Positions 1 through 8,880 are shown, numbered from the stretch's first letter. The stretch is 64,000 nucleotides of DNA from Candidatus Brachythrix odensensis (GCA_016714465.1 JADKDT010000003.1:381166-445165); one strand, 5' to 3'. The notes: generated from the sequence alone by a model not told the origin. Numbers and translations: made by a program.

Positions 1-575
1 CCTCGCGCCAGGTCGAGAATTTCACCGACTTCGGGCACTTTCCGTGGGTGCATCCGGGGCTGCTGGGCGACGTCGCCCGGCCTGTGGTTCCCGAGCACAG
101 CGTCGAGGTTCGCGGGCATGTCTTGCATTACACCGTGGTGCGGCCCGAGGCGCCCAACAGCGATGACTTCAAGGTTTTTGCCAACGAGCAGACGGTCAAG
201 CCCGAGCGGCGCAGCCGGTATGAGCTGCATTTGCCCTATACGATCGCGCTGCGCCTGGGCTGGGGCGGGGTCAAGGGCATGGTCTATTTCTTCGCCTCGC
301 AGCCAATGCGGCGCAACCAGAGCCGGGGCTATTGCATCATCGGCCGCAACTATGACCTCGAGCAGCCTGATTCGGTGTTGCAGGGCTTTGAAGACACCAT
401 CTTTGGGCAGGACCAGCGCATCGTCGAGTCGCAGCGGCCTGAGCAGGTCCCCTTTGACCTGGCCGATGAGCTGCACCTGACCTTTGACGCGGTGGCGGTC
501 AACTACCGGCGGGCCATGCACGCGCAAGGGTTGGACTATTACCCGCATCTTGACGAGCAAGATGGCGCCGTGTAG
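1..575 (+). CDS. Rieske non-haem iron oxygenase, C-terminal catalytic part (partial at left edge)
   Basis: The gene begins before the window and reads in frame from base 3 to the TAG at 573-575. The visible part is the catalytic domain of a Rieske-type ring-hydroxylating or O-demethylating oxygenase. Its first residues (NFTDFGHFPWVH) match the iron-ligand pattern N-x2-D-x2-H-x4-H that binds the mononuclear iron. The remaining ~170 residues resemble the C-terminal halves of vanillate O-demethylase and pheophorbide a oxygenase-like enzymes. The [2Fe-2S] Rieske domain would lie off the left edge. No reductase partner is visible and the substrate cannot be deduced. The stop codon is supplied by the first bases of a REP palindrome. 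Confidence 0.85.
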   Translation, partial: SRQVENFTDFGHFPWVHPGLLGDVARPVVPEHSVEVRGHVLHYTVVRPEAPNSDDFKVFANEQTVKPERRSRYELHLPYTIALRLGWGGVKGMVYFFASQPMRRNQSRGYCIIGRNYDLEQPDSVLQGFEDTIFGQDQRIVESQRPEQVPFDLADELHLTFDAVAVNYRRAMHAQGLDYYPHLDEQDGAV

Positions 576-692
576 GCGCAGCCTTCAGGCTGCGCCGCGA
601 GGGGAATACGTTATGCGCGGTTGTAGGCGCAGGCTTCAGCCTGCGCGCCGACAATCAGCGCGTGCGTATGGCGCAGCCTGAAGGCTGCGCCT
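571..692. repeat. REP palindromes, three copies (REPIN-like)
   Basis: Three copies of a short GC-rich palindrome lie here, at 575-596, 625-649 and 670-692. Each has arms GGCGCAGCC/GGCTGCGCC around a TTCA- or TGAA-type centre. The outer two point in opposite directions, with the GTAG tail at the left in the first and the CTAC tail at the right in the last. This is the layout expected of REP doublets mobilised by RAYT transposases. A RAYT remnant follows at 749. Confidence 0.8.
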
Positions 693-748
693 ACAACGGC
701 GATGCATTGCCCGCGCGCCCTGCCGGCACTTGACATAGAATCGCCCCG

Positions 749-1240
749 ATGATTCGCGAGAAGAAACATCGACTGCCCGCGAGGCATATCGGGGCCACGT
801 CCTGGTGGCCTTTACGGCATGCGTCGCTGACAGCCGCCACCTGTTCACGTTCAACAACGCTCAAGTCGTGGCGGAGTTTGTGTCGCATCTGAAGAGATCC
901 GCGGCGGCGGCCCATTGCGAAGTTCCCGCGTATTGCTTCATGCCTGATCGCCCATGTCCTGATCCAAGGCATTGACGATCTGGCAGATGCGTGGCAGGCC
1001 ATGAAGGGCTTCAAGCAACTGAGCGGGTATTGGCTTGGCCAGCGTCCGGAATATCGGTGTGTCTGGCAAAAGGACTTCTACGATCACGTGACGCGCAGCA
1101 ATCGGGATGTCGGATCGCAGGCGCGTTACATCGTCAACAATCCAGTCCGGGCTGGGCTCGTGACGCGCTGGGACGAATACCCGTATTCAGGCGCGTTCCC
1201 GCACGACTTGCGCGACATCCTCGCGTCCGCATCGGAATGA
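749..1240 (+). pseudogene. REP-associated tyrosine transposase (RAYT, IS200/Y1 family), frameshifted
   Basis: Joining three reading frames restores a RAYT-like protein. It starts MIREKKHRLP at 749 and continues with a segment containing VLVAFTACVADSRHLFT. After AYCFMPD comes VLIQGIDDLADAWQAMKGF, then ARYIVNNPVRAGLV and a stop at 1240. One frame change lies near 777-780 and another near 945-950. The second falls where family members carry the His-x-His (HUH) metal-binding pair after CFMPD, so that motif is lost as written. RAYTs are single-strand transposases that move REP palindromes, and REP copies flank this gene on both sides. The gene looks decayed, but two single-base assembly errors would give the same picture. 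Confidence 0.75.
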
Positions 1241-1253
1241 TATGTTGCGCTCA

Positions 1254-1331
1254 TGTAGGCGCAGCTTTTAGGCTGCGCGACCGGCGGAGCTCCGCGCGAT
1301 TGGACGCAGCCTAAAGGCTGCGCCTACAACG
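1254..1331. repeat. REP palindrome pair in inverted orientation
   Basis: Two REP copies face each other: GTAGGCGCAGC at ~1256 with a TTTTA centre, and the mirror ending GGCTGCGCCTACAAC at ~1330. They begin just after the RAYT remnant stops and form a typical REPIN-like unit. Confidence 0.75.
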
Positions 1332-1377
1332 GGAGACAAGTATGGGCGCGGCTTTGCGGCCGCGCGGCGGAGGCAGA

Positions 1378-1451
1378 ATGTAGGCGCAGCCTAAAGGCTG
1401 CGACCGGCGGCCCTGGCCGGCATGGCGCAGCCTAAAGGCTGCGCCTACAAC
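1378..1451. repeat. REP palindrome pair overlapping the 3' end of the kinase gene
   Basis: A second inverted REP pair has cores at ~1380-1402 and ~1424-1449. The right-hand copy contains, on the minus strand, the TAG that ends the kinase-like gene (1445-1447). Confidence 0.75.
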
Positions 1452-2495
1452 AAACATGCGCTAAAACGCTCAAGCAACGTGAGCTGGTTCGCCGCCCGGT
1501 CGCGGTTTTGTCCGGGATACGCCGCGCCGTAGTAGACGTCGTCGTTGAGGTGATCGGTGAGGAAGCGCAGTGCTTGCATGAAGATCATGAACTTGCCGGC
1601 AAAGTCGAACAATGCCCGCTCGCCGCCGGTCAGCACGTCGCCCATCCCGTCGAGATAACCGGCCTCGATCGCGGTGTAGACCTCCGGACGGATTGCGATG
1701 TCGCTTCAGGTCGCGGTGATTCTCGTCAACCGGGCAGACATACGTGCGCAGCATGTCGCCGATGTCGCTGAGCAGTGTGCCGGGCATGACCGTGTCCAGA
1801 TCCACCACGCATATGCCCTTGCCCGTGCGCGCGTCGAAGAGCACATTGCTGATCTTGGTGTCGTGGTGCATCAACCGCGGGATCAGAGCCCCCGAAGCGA
1901 GCGCGGCGCGATACCCCTCTGCGATGCCCAATTGGGCCCGGGCTCGTTGGATCAAAGCCGCGCAGGTCGCGATGCGATCGGGATTGCCCTCGCGCAGGCT
2001 GCGCTCGAACTGGGCCACCCGCAGATCCAGATCGTGAAAGCGCGGGAGGCTCGGCCGGATTGCGTCGATGGGCAGACAACTCAGCCGCCGGGCAAACAGG
2101 CCAAACTGGCGGGCCGCCTCGAAGGCGGTGTCGGCGTCGCTGACGGTGTCGTGGCTGACGGTGTTCGTCACAAACGGAAAGATACGGAAATACCGGCCAC
2201 TGGCGGGATGCCGGTATAGGCGTTGCTCCGCCGGGGCTCGCGACCGGTGCACGAACGCCGCCTCGGGGTGATGGACGCGAAATGCGGCCGAAATTGCGCG
2301 CAGGTTGGCGTCGAGCAGACCCGGATCGGCGAAGACCCGGGTGTTGATCTCCTGCAAAACGTACTCGGGCGACGTGCCCTGCGCCAGGGTGAAGGTGCGA
2401 TGGATCAGACCCCGGCCGAGGGGGGCCGCGCGCAGGTCTGCCGGCAGCCCGAAGAAACCGAGGGTGTCCCCAAGTGGGAGCGGCTCAAGCGCCAT
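1445..2495 (-). CDS. APH-fold sugar kinase, N-acetylhexosamine 1-kinase-like (one frameshift)
   Basis: This is a small-molecule kinase of the aminoglycoside phosphotransferase fold. The N-terminus (GLIHRTFTLA) matches the nucleotide-binding lobe. HHDTKISNVLFD is the catalytic loop and VVDLDTVMPGTLLSDIGDML the metal-binding segment. Both are close to the NahK-type sugar 1-kinases that act in hexosamine salvage. The frame is broken near 1700-1712, after DENHRDLK. The next frame restores an expected C-terminus (AIRPEVYTAIEAGYLDG to the stop at 1445), so the full product would be about 350 residues. It overlaps the upstream P450 by 11 bases, so the two are probably cotranscribed. The substrate is inferred only from motif similarity. 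Confidence 0.75.
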
Positions 2496-3807
2496 CGCGC
2501 GGCCGCACGATCATCTTCAGCCCGCCCTTGGGCCGGATCGTGAAAAGCTGCTCGGCCTGGACGGTTTGTTTCGGCGCGAGCGTCAGGCGGAAGCGCTGCA
2601 GGATCGTGATCAGGATCAGGCGGGCCTCCATCATCGCGAAGGTGTTGCCGATGCACACCCGCGGGCCGGCTCCGAACGGCAGGTAGGCATGCTTCGGGAT
2701 GTCGGCCTCGCGCGCGGGGCTGAAACGCTCGGGATCGAAGCGCAGCGGATCCGGGAAGAAGGCGGCATTTCGGTGCATGGTGTACGTCCAGATGGCGATG
2801 TTGCCGCCCTTTGGGATGTGATATCCACCCAGCTCGATGTCGTGGAGGGGCTCGCGGGTGGCGCCCGCCGCCGGCGGATACAGCCGGATGGCTTCCTTTA
2901 TCACCATCTCGCTGTAGGGCAGGCGGGCGAGATCGGCCATGGCCGGCGGGCGGCCCCCCAGCGCGGCGATTTCGTTCATCAGTTTGGCTTCAGCTTCGGG
3001 ATTCTGAGAGAGCAGATAGAGCGCCCAATTCAGGGCGTTGGCGGTGGTCTCGTGCCCGGCAACGAACAACGTCATGACCTCATCTCTGAGCTGCTGCGCG
3101 CTCATCGGATTGCCCTCTTCGTCGCGGGCGGCGAGCAGCATCGACAGCAGATCGCCGCTATCGGCGCGTTTGCCGTGCTCGGTGATGATGCCGTCCACGA
3201 TGGCGAACAACTCGCCCAGGGCGGCTTCCTCGCGCCGGCGGCGGGTTCTGAAGAGCTTCTCCCAGACCGGCGCGTAACTGTTGAGCCGGTCGTTGGCGGC
3301 CTCCAGAATGACGTAGGTGAGCGCGCCAATCCGCTTCGCCTGGTCGCGGACGTCGATCCCAAAGAGGGTCTTGTTGACGATGCCGAGGGTGATCGCCAGC
3401 ATGTCCTGCGCAACGTCGCGGGTTTCGCCGGACTCCCAGTCGGTGATGTGATCGAGCGTCTGGCGGACCATGGTCTCGCCGTATGCGGCGATCCGCGCAA
3501 AATGGAAGGCGGGCTGGGCGAGCTTGCGCTGGCGGCGCCAGAAGTCGCCCTCGCTGGTCAGCAGGCCGTTCCCGATCAGCTCGCCGATGGCGTTGCGCAG
3601 CATCTGGGCCTTGTGGAACTCGGCGTGGCGCTCGACCAGGATTTCGTGGGCGAGCTTCGGGTCGCTGACGACGTAGGTGACCGTGTCGCTGAAGTAGATG
3701 CCGTACAGCGGCCCGTATTTCGCCGCGTTGTCGACGATATATTTCAGCGAGTCGAAGGGCAGGCGCACCGGCGAGAGGGCGGTGAGGATGCGGGTGAAGC
3801 CCGGCAC
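2485..3807 (-). CDS. Cytochrome P450
   Basis: A 440-residue haem monooxygenase of normal bacterial length with all the signature elements. The I-helix oxygen-activation motif is AGHETTANALNW (~residues 240-250). The ExxR motif lies in KEAIRLYPPA. The Cys-ligand loop is FGAGPRVCIGNTFA (~residues 380-395), with the haem cysteine in RVC. It has no signal peptide or fused reductase, so electrons must come from separate ferredoxin or flavodoxin proteins not seen here. It is the first gene of a two-gene minus-strand unit with the sugar kinase. The substrate is unknown. The long ATP-rich loop ASGSTRE-type substrate regions gave no family assignment. Confidence 0.92.
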   Translation of the reverse strand: MPGFTRILTALSPVRLPFDSLKYIVDNAAKYGPLYGIYFSDTVTYVVSDPKLAHEILVERHAEFHKAQMLRNAIGELIGNGLLTSEGDFWRRQRKLAQPAFHFARIAAYGETMVRQTLDHITDWESGETRDVAQDMLAITLGIVNKTLFGIDVRDQAKRIGALTYVILEAANDRLNSYAPVWEKLFRTRRRREEAALGELFAIVDGIITEHGKRADSGDLLSMLLAARDEEGNPMSAQQLRDEVMTLFVAGHETTANALNWALYLLSQNPEAEAKLMNEIAALGGRPPAMADLARLPYSEMVIKEAIRLYPPAAGATREPLHDIELGGYHIPKGGNIAIWTYTMHRNAAFFPDPLRFDPERFSPAREADIPKHAYLPFGAGPRVCIGNTFAMMEARLILITILQRFRLTLAPKQTVQAEQLFTIRPKGGLKMIVRPRDGA

Positions 3808-3890
3808 AACCGGGCCGGGGAGGCGTTCCGCAGGTGATGGCGATGCCGATGATAGCGGTTGCCGTGCCGCGGATCGGCGAGCGTCTGATC

Positions 3891-3974
3891 TATCCGCAGA
3901 TTACGCAGATTTCCGCCGATTCAAATCGGGCTACCAAAAAAGGAATCGGCGGAAATCTGCGTAATCTGCGGATA
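3891..3974. repeat. Long inverted repeat, 32-base arms
   Basis: A near-perfect hairpin. The left arm is 3891-3922 (starts TATCCGCAGATTACGCAG) and the right arm is 3943-3974, its complement. The loop is about 20 bases. It lies between the start of the P450 gene and the end of the CIA30 gene. A diverged copy of the same family is at 61531-61605. Confidence 0.85.
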
Positions 3975-3994
3975 AATCCTGAGTCGGACAGCTC

Positions 3995-4711
3995 CTACCT
4001 CACGGCTTTGATCCAATCCACCCCGAGTTCAAACGGGCCGGCCTGTTTGTCCGAGATGATGAACCCGAGCACCCGTATATCCCGGGCGTTGAGCGCCGGC
4101 GCGCCGGGTGGACGGAACCCGAAACGCGTCGGCTCGAAGTCGGCGTAGGGCAGAGTGATCGTCATCCACTCACCGGGCGTTGTGCGGAAGCGGGCCTCAT
4201 ACAATAGATTTGGCGCCGTCCCGGTCGTCAAGGTGAAGGCATACACTTTTCCGTCGCCGAGCACGCGAAGTTGGATGGCGTTGTAAGCGGAGATGTCCAC
4301 CGCCTGGGGCAGGCCAAACGAGCGCACGGCCGCGAAGCCGCCATTGTTCTCAAGCGAGACCCGGCCTGTGAAGACCAGCGTGCTCTGCAGACCCGCCCCG
4401 GCTTGGCTGCGCGACCGCCCGCCCATGACTGGGTCGTCCTGATTGCGCCATTGGGAGATCTCGGCGGGGGATTCGAAGTCGTAGAGGAGTTTTTCGGACA
4501 TGGCTGGCTTGACAGGGAGAGAGGTGGAGCCCACCTCCAAGGCGGGCTTCACCTGGGCTGGTGTTGGCGCTTGCGTCGCCATCGCCGTCGGAGTCGAATC
4601 CGGTGTTGGTGTCGCCACGGAAACGACTGTGACTGTACTGAGCGTCGGTTGCGTTGGCGCCGCCGCTACCGCGATTATTGGGGGGATGGGGGCGGCGGGC
4701 TGGCCCCCCAC
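3995..4711 (-). CDS. CIA30-domain lipoprotein (signal peptide out of frame)
   Basis: From about residue 75 the 238-residue product matches the CIA30 (complex I intermediate-associated protein 30) beta-sandwich. Visible hallmarks are LLYDFESPAEISQWRNQDD, then VMGGRSRS, and a strand-rich C-terminus ending LGVDWIKAVR. Before it lies a Thr/Pro-rich linker (residues 10-70) typical of exported proteins. The GTG start used here is not convincing. Upstream, other frames encode MLRIRAGLLG (ATG at 4764) followed by ALALGLAGCGG, a lipobox. Two small indels near 4705 and 4735 would therefore restore a lipoprotein starting at 4764. The role is unknown; such domains are often glycan-binding-like. It is divergent from the TetR operon. 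Confidence 0.7.
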   Translation of the reverse strand: MGGQPAAPIPPIIAVAAAPTQPTLSTVTVVSVATPTPDSTPTAMATQAPTPAQVKPALEVGSTSLPVKPAMSEKLLYDFESPAEISQWRNQDDPVMGGRSRSQAGAGLQSTLVFTGRVSLENNGGFAAVRSFGLPQAVDISAYNAIQLRVLGDGKVYAFTLTTGTAPNLLYEARFRTTPGEWMTITLPYADFEPTRFGFRPPGAPALNARDIRVLGFIISDKQAGPFELGVDWIKAVR

Positions 4712-4849
4712 AGCCGGCCAGCCCGAGCGCTAATGCCCAGCAACCCCGCGCGAATCCTAAGCATTAACGCAGGAATCTACCTGGCCTGGATGAGCGTAGC
4801 CTCCGGGTTTTCTGCGGGGTCGATAAGTGAGGGTGTATACTCCCCGGAG

Positions 4850-4878
4850 ATAAATAAACCGACCGCCGGTTTGTTTAT
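4850..4878. promoter_or_regulatory. Palindromic operator upstream of the TetR gene
   Basis: A 29-base inverted repeat, ATAAATAAACCG (4850-4861), five bases, then CGGTTTGTTTAT (4867-4878), has one mismatch between arms. It lies 14 bases before the TetR start and just downstream of a TATACT box (4836-4841). TetR regulators normally repress their own operon through such palindromes, so autoregulation is the likely function. Confidence 0.65.
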
Positions 4879-4892
4879 CGCCGAGGACCGAA

Positions 4893-5645
4893 ATGGCACG
4901 TGTCATCAACGAACAGGACAACGCCGCGCGACGCCGGGACATCCTGGACGCCGCGCAGCGGCTTGTGTTTTCCAAGGGCTATGAGCCCATGACGATCCAG
5001 GACATCCTGGACGCCCTCGGCATGTCCAAAGGCGCCTTCTACCACTACTTCGATTCGAAGGCGGCCGTGCTCGAAGCCCTCATCGCCCGCATGCGCGACG
5101 ACGCGATGGGCGTGCTCAAGCCCCTGCTCGATGATCCCGCTCTGCCGGCACTCGACAAGATCCGGCGCTTTTTCGCCGCGAGCGGGCGCTGGAAGACCGA
5201 CCGCCGGGATGCCCTCCTGCCGCTCGTCCGGACGCTGTACTCGGATGACAACTTCGTCCTGCGCCAGAAGCTGAGCGCCCGCACCTCGGCCTTGAGCGCG
5301 CAGTTGCTCGGCGATGTGATCCGCCAGGGCATCCGCGAGGGCACGCTCAATACGCCCTTCCCCGACCAGGCCGGCGAGATTGCCATGAACGTCCTCGTTG
5401 ATCTGAGCGAGATGCTGGCCGGCGAAATCCTCAAGCCGGATGTGGCTGCCGCCGACCTGCCACGGATCGAGGCGCGGGTCGCTGCCCATACCGACGCCCT
5501 CGAGCGCGTGCTGGGCGCGCCCGCCGGGTCGCTCCTGATCATCGAGCCGGCCACCCTGCGCGCCTGGCTTGCCCCGCAGGCCGGACCGCCCCCGCAAGCC
5601 CCGCGCGGCCGCCGTTCGGAACCGCCCAAAGAGGTGAACTTATGA
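4893..5645 (+). CDS. TetR/AcrR family transcriptional regulator
   Basis: 250 residues. The N-terminal DNA-binding domain is clear: RRRDILDAAQRLVFSKGY, then MTIQDILDALGMSKGAFYHY (recognition helix GMSKGAFYHYF) at residues ~12-55. The C-terminal ligand domain is variable and ends in a Pro/Arg-rich tail. The ATG follows GCCGAGGACCGAA and sits 14 bases after a palindromic operator. The stop overlaps the next start as ATGA (5642-5645), so the regulator is translationally coupled to the ABC exporter genes and probably controls them. The inducer is unknown. Confidence 0.92.
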   Translation: MARVINEQDNAARRRDILDAAQRLVFSKGYEPMTIQDILDALGMSKGAFYHYFDSKAAVLEALIARMRDDAMGVLKPLLDDPALPALDKIRRFFAASGRWKTDRRDALLPLVRTLYSDDNFVLRQKLSARTSALSAQLLGDVIRQGIREGTLNTPFPDQAGEIAMNVLVDLSEMLAGEILKPDVAAADLPRIEARVAAHTDALERVLGAPAGSLLIIEPATLRAWLAPQAGPPPQAPRGRRSEPPKEVNL

Positions 5646-6871
5646 CGTTGTATCTCAAACTGGCCTGGCGCAACATCTGGCGGCACCGCCGGCGGACCTT
5701 CATCATCCTGCTCTCCATCAGCATGGTGTTGGGCATGATGATGCTCTACGACGGCCTGATCGCCGGCTTCGAGCAGGCCATCTACGGCAACGCCATCAAG
5801 GTCCTGGGCGGAAATGTCCAGATCCACGCGGCCGGATACGAGGCCCAGGCGAAGCAGTTGCCGCTGCTGGCGCTTCCTGACGACACGGCGATCCTCAAAG
5901 CCGTCCGGGCCCGGCCCGAAGTCGTTGCCGCGAGCCGGCGAATCAATACGGGCGGGATGGCCACCAGCCGCGAAGGCGCCTTCGCGGTCGGCATCGTCGG
6001 CCTCGAGCCCGAGATCGAAGGCACGGTCAACACGGTCGCCCAACGCGTCACGGCCGGCCGCTTTCTGACCGCCGCCGATCGGGATACCGCCTTCATCGGC
6101 AAAGGCCTGGCCGACGCCATGAGCCTGGCCGTCGGTGACCGCTTCACCCTGGTCGGGCGGGCCGCTCACGAGCAGATGCGCCAGCGCACGATGACGGTCG
6201 CCGGGATCTACGACATCGGCCTGACCGATCTCGAGAAGCGGACGGTCTACATCTCGCTGGCGGAGGCTCAGGATCTGTACGGTCTGGGCGGCTCGGCCAC
6301 CGAGGTCGCCATCACCCTGCAGCGCATCGGTCAGGAGCCGGCCGTCATGGCCGCGCTGCGCCCGGTCGCCACCGGTTTCGAGCTGGCCTCGTGGGAGACC
6401 AGCCTGCCCGAGATGCGGGCCGCCATCCGCTCCAAGGGCGCGGCCATGGACATCTTTGGCGTGATCATGATGATCGTGGCCGGGATCGGGATCTTCAATC
6501 TGCTCATGATGGCCGTCTACGAGCGCACCCGCGAGATCGGGGTGCTGGGCGCGCTGGGCCTCAAGCCCGGACAGATCTCCCTGCTCTTCCTGCTCGAGGG
6601 CGCGATGCTGGGTGTGGTCGGACTGATCGCCGGCATCGCCTTCGGGCTGCTCGTCAACGCCCTGCTCGGGCAGGTGGGCATCGACTACGGAAAGCTCGCC
6701 TCGATGACCGAATACACCGCCCTGATCAGCGGCAAGGTCTATTCCACCCTGGGGACCGAGAATCTGCTCCAGCGCGGGATCGTCGTCTTTCTCGTCGCGA
6801 TCGTCGCCGCCGTCTACCCCGCCCGCGAAGCGGCCCGCAACGAGCCGGCCAAGTCCCTGCATTTTGTGTGA
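5642..6871 (+). CDS. FtsX/MacB-type ABC transporter permease (first)
   Basis: 409 residues with the FtsX/LolE/MacB plan: one N-terminal membrane helix (FIILLSISMVLGMMMLYDGL, ~20-40), a ~220-residue extracytoplasmic MacB-like core, and three C-terminal helices. The cytoplasmic loop YERTREIGVLGALGLKPGQI, next to the fourth helix pair, is the usual ATPase-contact segment. It ends YPAREAARNEPAKSLHFV, the standard ending of this family. It is the second gene of the TetR operon (ATGA overlap). With the paralogous permease that follows it should form the membrane heterodimer of a MacAB-like exporter; the cargo is unknown. Confidence 0.9.
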   Translation: MTLYLKLAWRNIWRHRRRTFIILLSISMVLGMMMLYDGLIAGFEQAIYGNAIKVLGGNVQIHAAGYEAQAKQLPLLALPDDTAILKAVRARPEVVAASRRINTGGMATSREGAFAVGIVGLEPEIEGTVNTVAQRVTAGRFLTAADRDTAFIGKGLADAMSLAVGDRFTLVGRAAHEQMRQRTMTVAGIYDIGLTDLEKRTVYISLAEAQDLYGLGGSATEVAITLQRIGQEPAVMAALRPVATGFELASWETSLPEMRAAIRSKGAAMDIFGVIMMIVAGIGIFNLLMMAVYERTREIGVLGALGLKPGQISLLFLLEGAMLGVVGLIAGIAFGLLVNALLGQVGIDYGKLASMTEYTALISGKVYSTLGTENLLQRGIVVFLVAIVAAVYPAREAARNEPAKSLHFV

Positions 6872-6878
6872 GGCCAGC

Positions 6879-8102
6879 ATGCTTCAGATCATCAAACTCG
6901 CCTGGCGCGACCTCAACCGCAATCGGCGGCGCTCCTTCTTCTCGGCCCTTGCGCTCGGGATGGGTCTTTCGCTGCTGCTGCTCATGGCCGCCGTGATCGA
7001 ATATGAGATCCGCAGTTCGATGGATACCTCCATTCGCCTGCAGACCGGCCACCTGCAGATCCGGGCCGTCTCGTACAACGAAAATAGATCCAGCCTGGCG
7101 TGGGAAGATCTGGTGGAAGGCCCGGCCGCGATTGCCGTCCAGGTCGCCGCGCTGCCACCCGTCAGTGTTGCCACGCCCCGCTTGTTCGCCAGCGGGATCG
7201 TCGCCTCGGGCGACACCTCGGCGGCAGCCCGCATCACCGGGGTCGATCCGGCCTCGGCTGCCAACGACCCGTATCGGAGCGGAATTCTGTCCGGACAGTG
7301 GCTGGGCGCCGATGACCGGGATGGGATCGTCATCGGCCAGCCGATGGCCGACAAACTCGGCCTCAAGGCTGGCGACAAGCCCAACGTCCTGGTTAACACT
7401 GCCAATGGCGACGTCGACTCCCAGGCCTTTGTGATCCGCGGAATCTACTCAACCCGCACGCCCGGATTTGACAACGGGACCATCTTCATGTCGCTCGCCA
7501 AGGCCCAGGCCATCACCCGGGCCGGCGATCACGCCAGCGCGATCTTCGTCCTGCTCAAGGACCGCGATCAGACCGGGGCCGTCGTCGCCGCCCTGCAGAC
7601 CCGCCAGTTCACCGTGCTCACCTGGGATCGGATGAACGCGCTGCTGAGCGACACCGAAGAGCTGGCCAACAGCTATATGATCCTGCTGTATCTGATCATC
7701 CTGGCCATCACGGCAACGGTCATTGTTAACACCCTGGTCATGGCGGTCTTCGAGCGCACCCGCGAGATCGGGATCCTGTCGGCCCTCGGCATGCGCAGCG
7801 GCCGGATCATGGCGATGTTCTTCGCCGAGTCGGCGATGCTCGCTCTGGGCGGCATTGCGCTGGGTCTGATCATCGGCGGGGCGATGGTGGCTTACTTCGG
7901 GAGTGTCGGCTACTACATCTGAGACTATGGCATGACCGGCCTGCTCTTTGGCGAGCGCATCTACGCCGTGCTCACCCTCAAAGACGCTATTAATCTCAGC
8001 ATCGCCGCCCTGTTGGTCACCCTGGTGGCATCGGTGTATCCCGCCTCGCTGGCGGCCCGGCTCGAGCCGGTCGAAGCGCTGCGCGGGGGCAGGCAGGCAT
8101 AG
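6879..8102 (+). CDS. FtsX/MacB-type ABC transporter permease (second), interrupted by an in-frame UGA
   Basis: Paralogue of the preceding permease: N-terminal helix after RNRRRSFFSALALGMG, extracytoplasmic core, then FERTREIGILSALGMRSGRI. A TGA at 7920-7922 stops the frame after GSVGYYI. The same frame continues for 60 codons (DYGMTGLLFGERIYAVLTL to PASLAARLEPVEALRGG) to a TAG at 8100-8102. This gives the expected last membrane helix and tail and a total of ~407 residues, equal to its partner. Relatives usually have Gly here (GGA), so one base change explains the stop. ATG 6879 is preferred over an upstream in-frame start that overlaps the previous gene. Confidence 0.85.
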
Positions 8103-8112
8103 TTACCTATTT

Positions 8113-8157
8113 CCGGGTTCGGTATCCCCCGGCGCAGCCGGCGGATACCGAACCCGG
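8113..8157. repeat. Hairpin with C(GCA)G triloop
   Basis: Two 21-base arms (8113-8133 and 8137-8157) with one mismatch enclose a GCA loop; the core is CCCGGC-GCA-GCCGGC. It sits between the second permease and the ATPase gene of the same operon. It is a member of a hairpin family also seen at 15062, 18217, 24718 and 27114. There is no T-run, so it is not an ordinary terminator. Confidence 0.8.
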
Positions 8158-8183
8158 CAGAATGTTTGGCGAAGGAGATCAAC

Positions 8184-8879
8184 ATGGAAGTCGCGAAAGT
8201 CGAGCACGTCTCGCGGGTATACAAAACGGGCGATGTCGAGACAGCAGCACTCAAGGATGTGAGCATATCCATCGAGGCGGGCGAATTCGCCGCCCTGGTC
8301 GGCCCGTCCGGCTCAGGCAAGACCACCCTGCTGCAATTGATCGGGTGTCTGGACACGCCCAGCAGCGGCAGAATCATCATCGCCGGCCAGGATGTCAGCA
8401 AACTGAACCGCGATCAGCGGGCCGACACGCGCCGGGCAAAGATCGGTTTCGTCTTTCAGTTTTTCGCCCTCATCCCGACCCTGACCGCCTTTGAGAATGT
8501 CGAGATGCCGCTGCTGCTGAACGGGCTGCCCGCCGCCGAGCGCAGCGCCCGGGTCCAGCAACTCCTCGACGCGGTCGGCCTCAAGGAGCGGACCCATCGC
8601 CGGCCCGACCAGCTTAGCGGCGGCGAACAGCAGCGGGTCGCCATCGCCCGTGCCCTGGCCTCGAAGCCCGCCCTGATCCTGGCCGACGAGCCCACCGCGA
8701 ACCTCGACACCGAGAACGGCAGGCAGGTCATGGAAATCATGCAGCGGCTGAATCGCGAGACCGGCGTCACTTTTGTCTTCGCCACCCACGACCCGCGCGT
8801 CATCGCCTATGCGAGCCGGGTCATTACGTTGCGTGATGGCCAGGTGGCCGCGAACGGGGCCGGGGCGGCGAAGGTCTGA
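8184..8879 (+). CDS. MacB/LolD-type ABC transporter ATP-binding protein
   Basis: 231 residues, a single nucleotide-binding domain. Walker A is GPSGSGKTTLLQLIG and the Q-loop is FVFQFFALIPTLTAFENV. The signature is LSGGEQQRVAIARAL, Walker B is LILADEPTANLDTE, and the switch His is in FATHDPRVI. ATG 8184 is chosen over an upstream in-frame TTG because GAAGGAG (8171-8177) is well spaced before it. It should energise the two FtsX-type permeases upstream. The stop is two bases before the next start, so the four transport genes form one operon. Confidence 0.93.
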   Translation: MEVAKVEHVSRVYKTGDVETAALKDVSISIEAGEFAALVGPSGSGKTTLLQLIGCLDTPSSGRIIIAGQDVSKLNRDQRADTRRAKIGFVFQFFALIPTLTAFENVEMPLLLNGLPAAERSARVQQLLDAVGLKERTHRRPDQLSGGEQQRVAIARALASKPALILADEPTANLDTENGRQVMEIMQRLNRETGVTFVFATHDPRVIAYASRVITLRDGQVAANGAGAAKV

Positions 8880-8880
8880 G

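Noticed and set aside
2305..3837. 510-residue plus-strand frame opposite the P450 and kinase genes
   Set aside because: It is antisense to two genes with diagnostic catalytic motifs and has no recognisable domain.
5045..6880. 611-residue minus-strand frame opposite the TetR and permease genes
   Set aside because: His/Asp/Gln-rich shadow of codon third positions in GC-rich genes; no motif.
7911..7930. UGA read as an amino acid (alternative genetic code or selenocysteine)
   Set aside because: Many other genes in the window end with TGA, and no recoding element is evident; a point mutation or base-call error is simpler.
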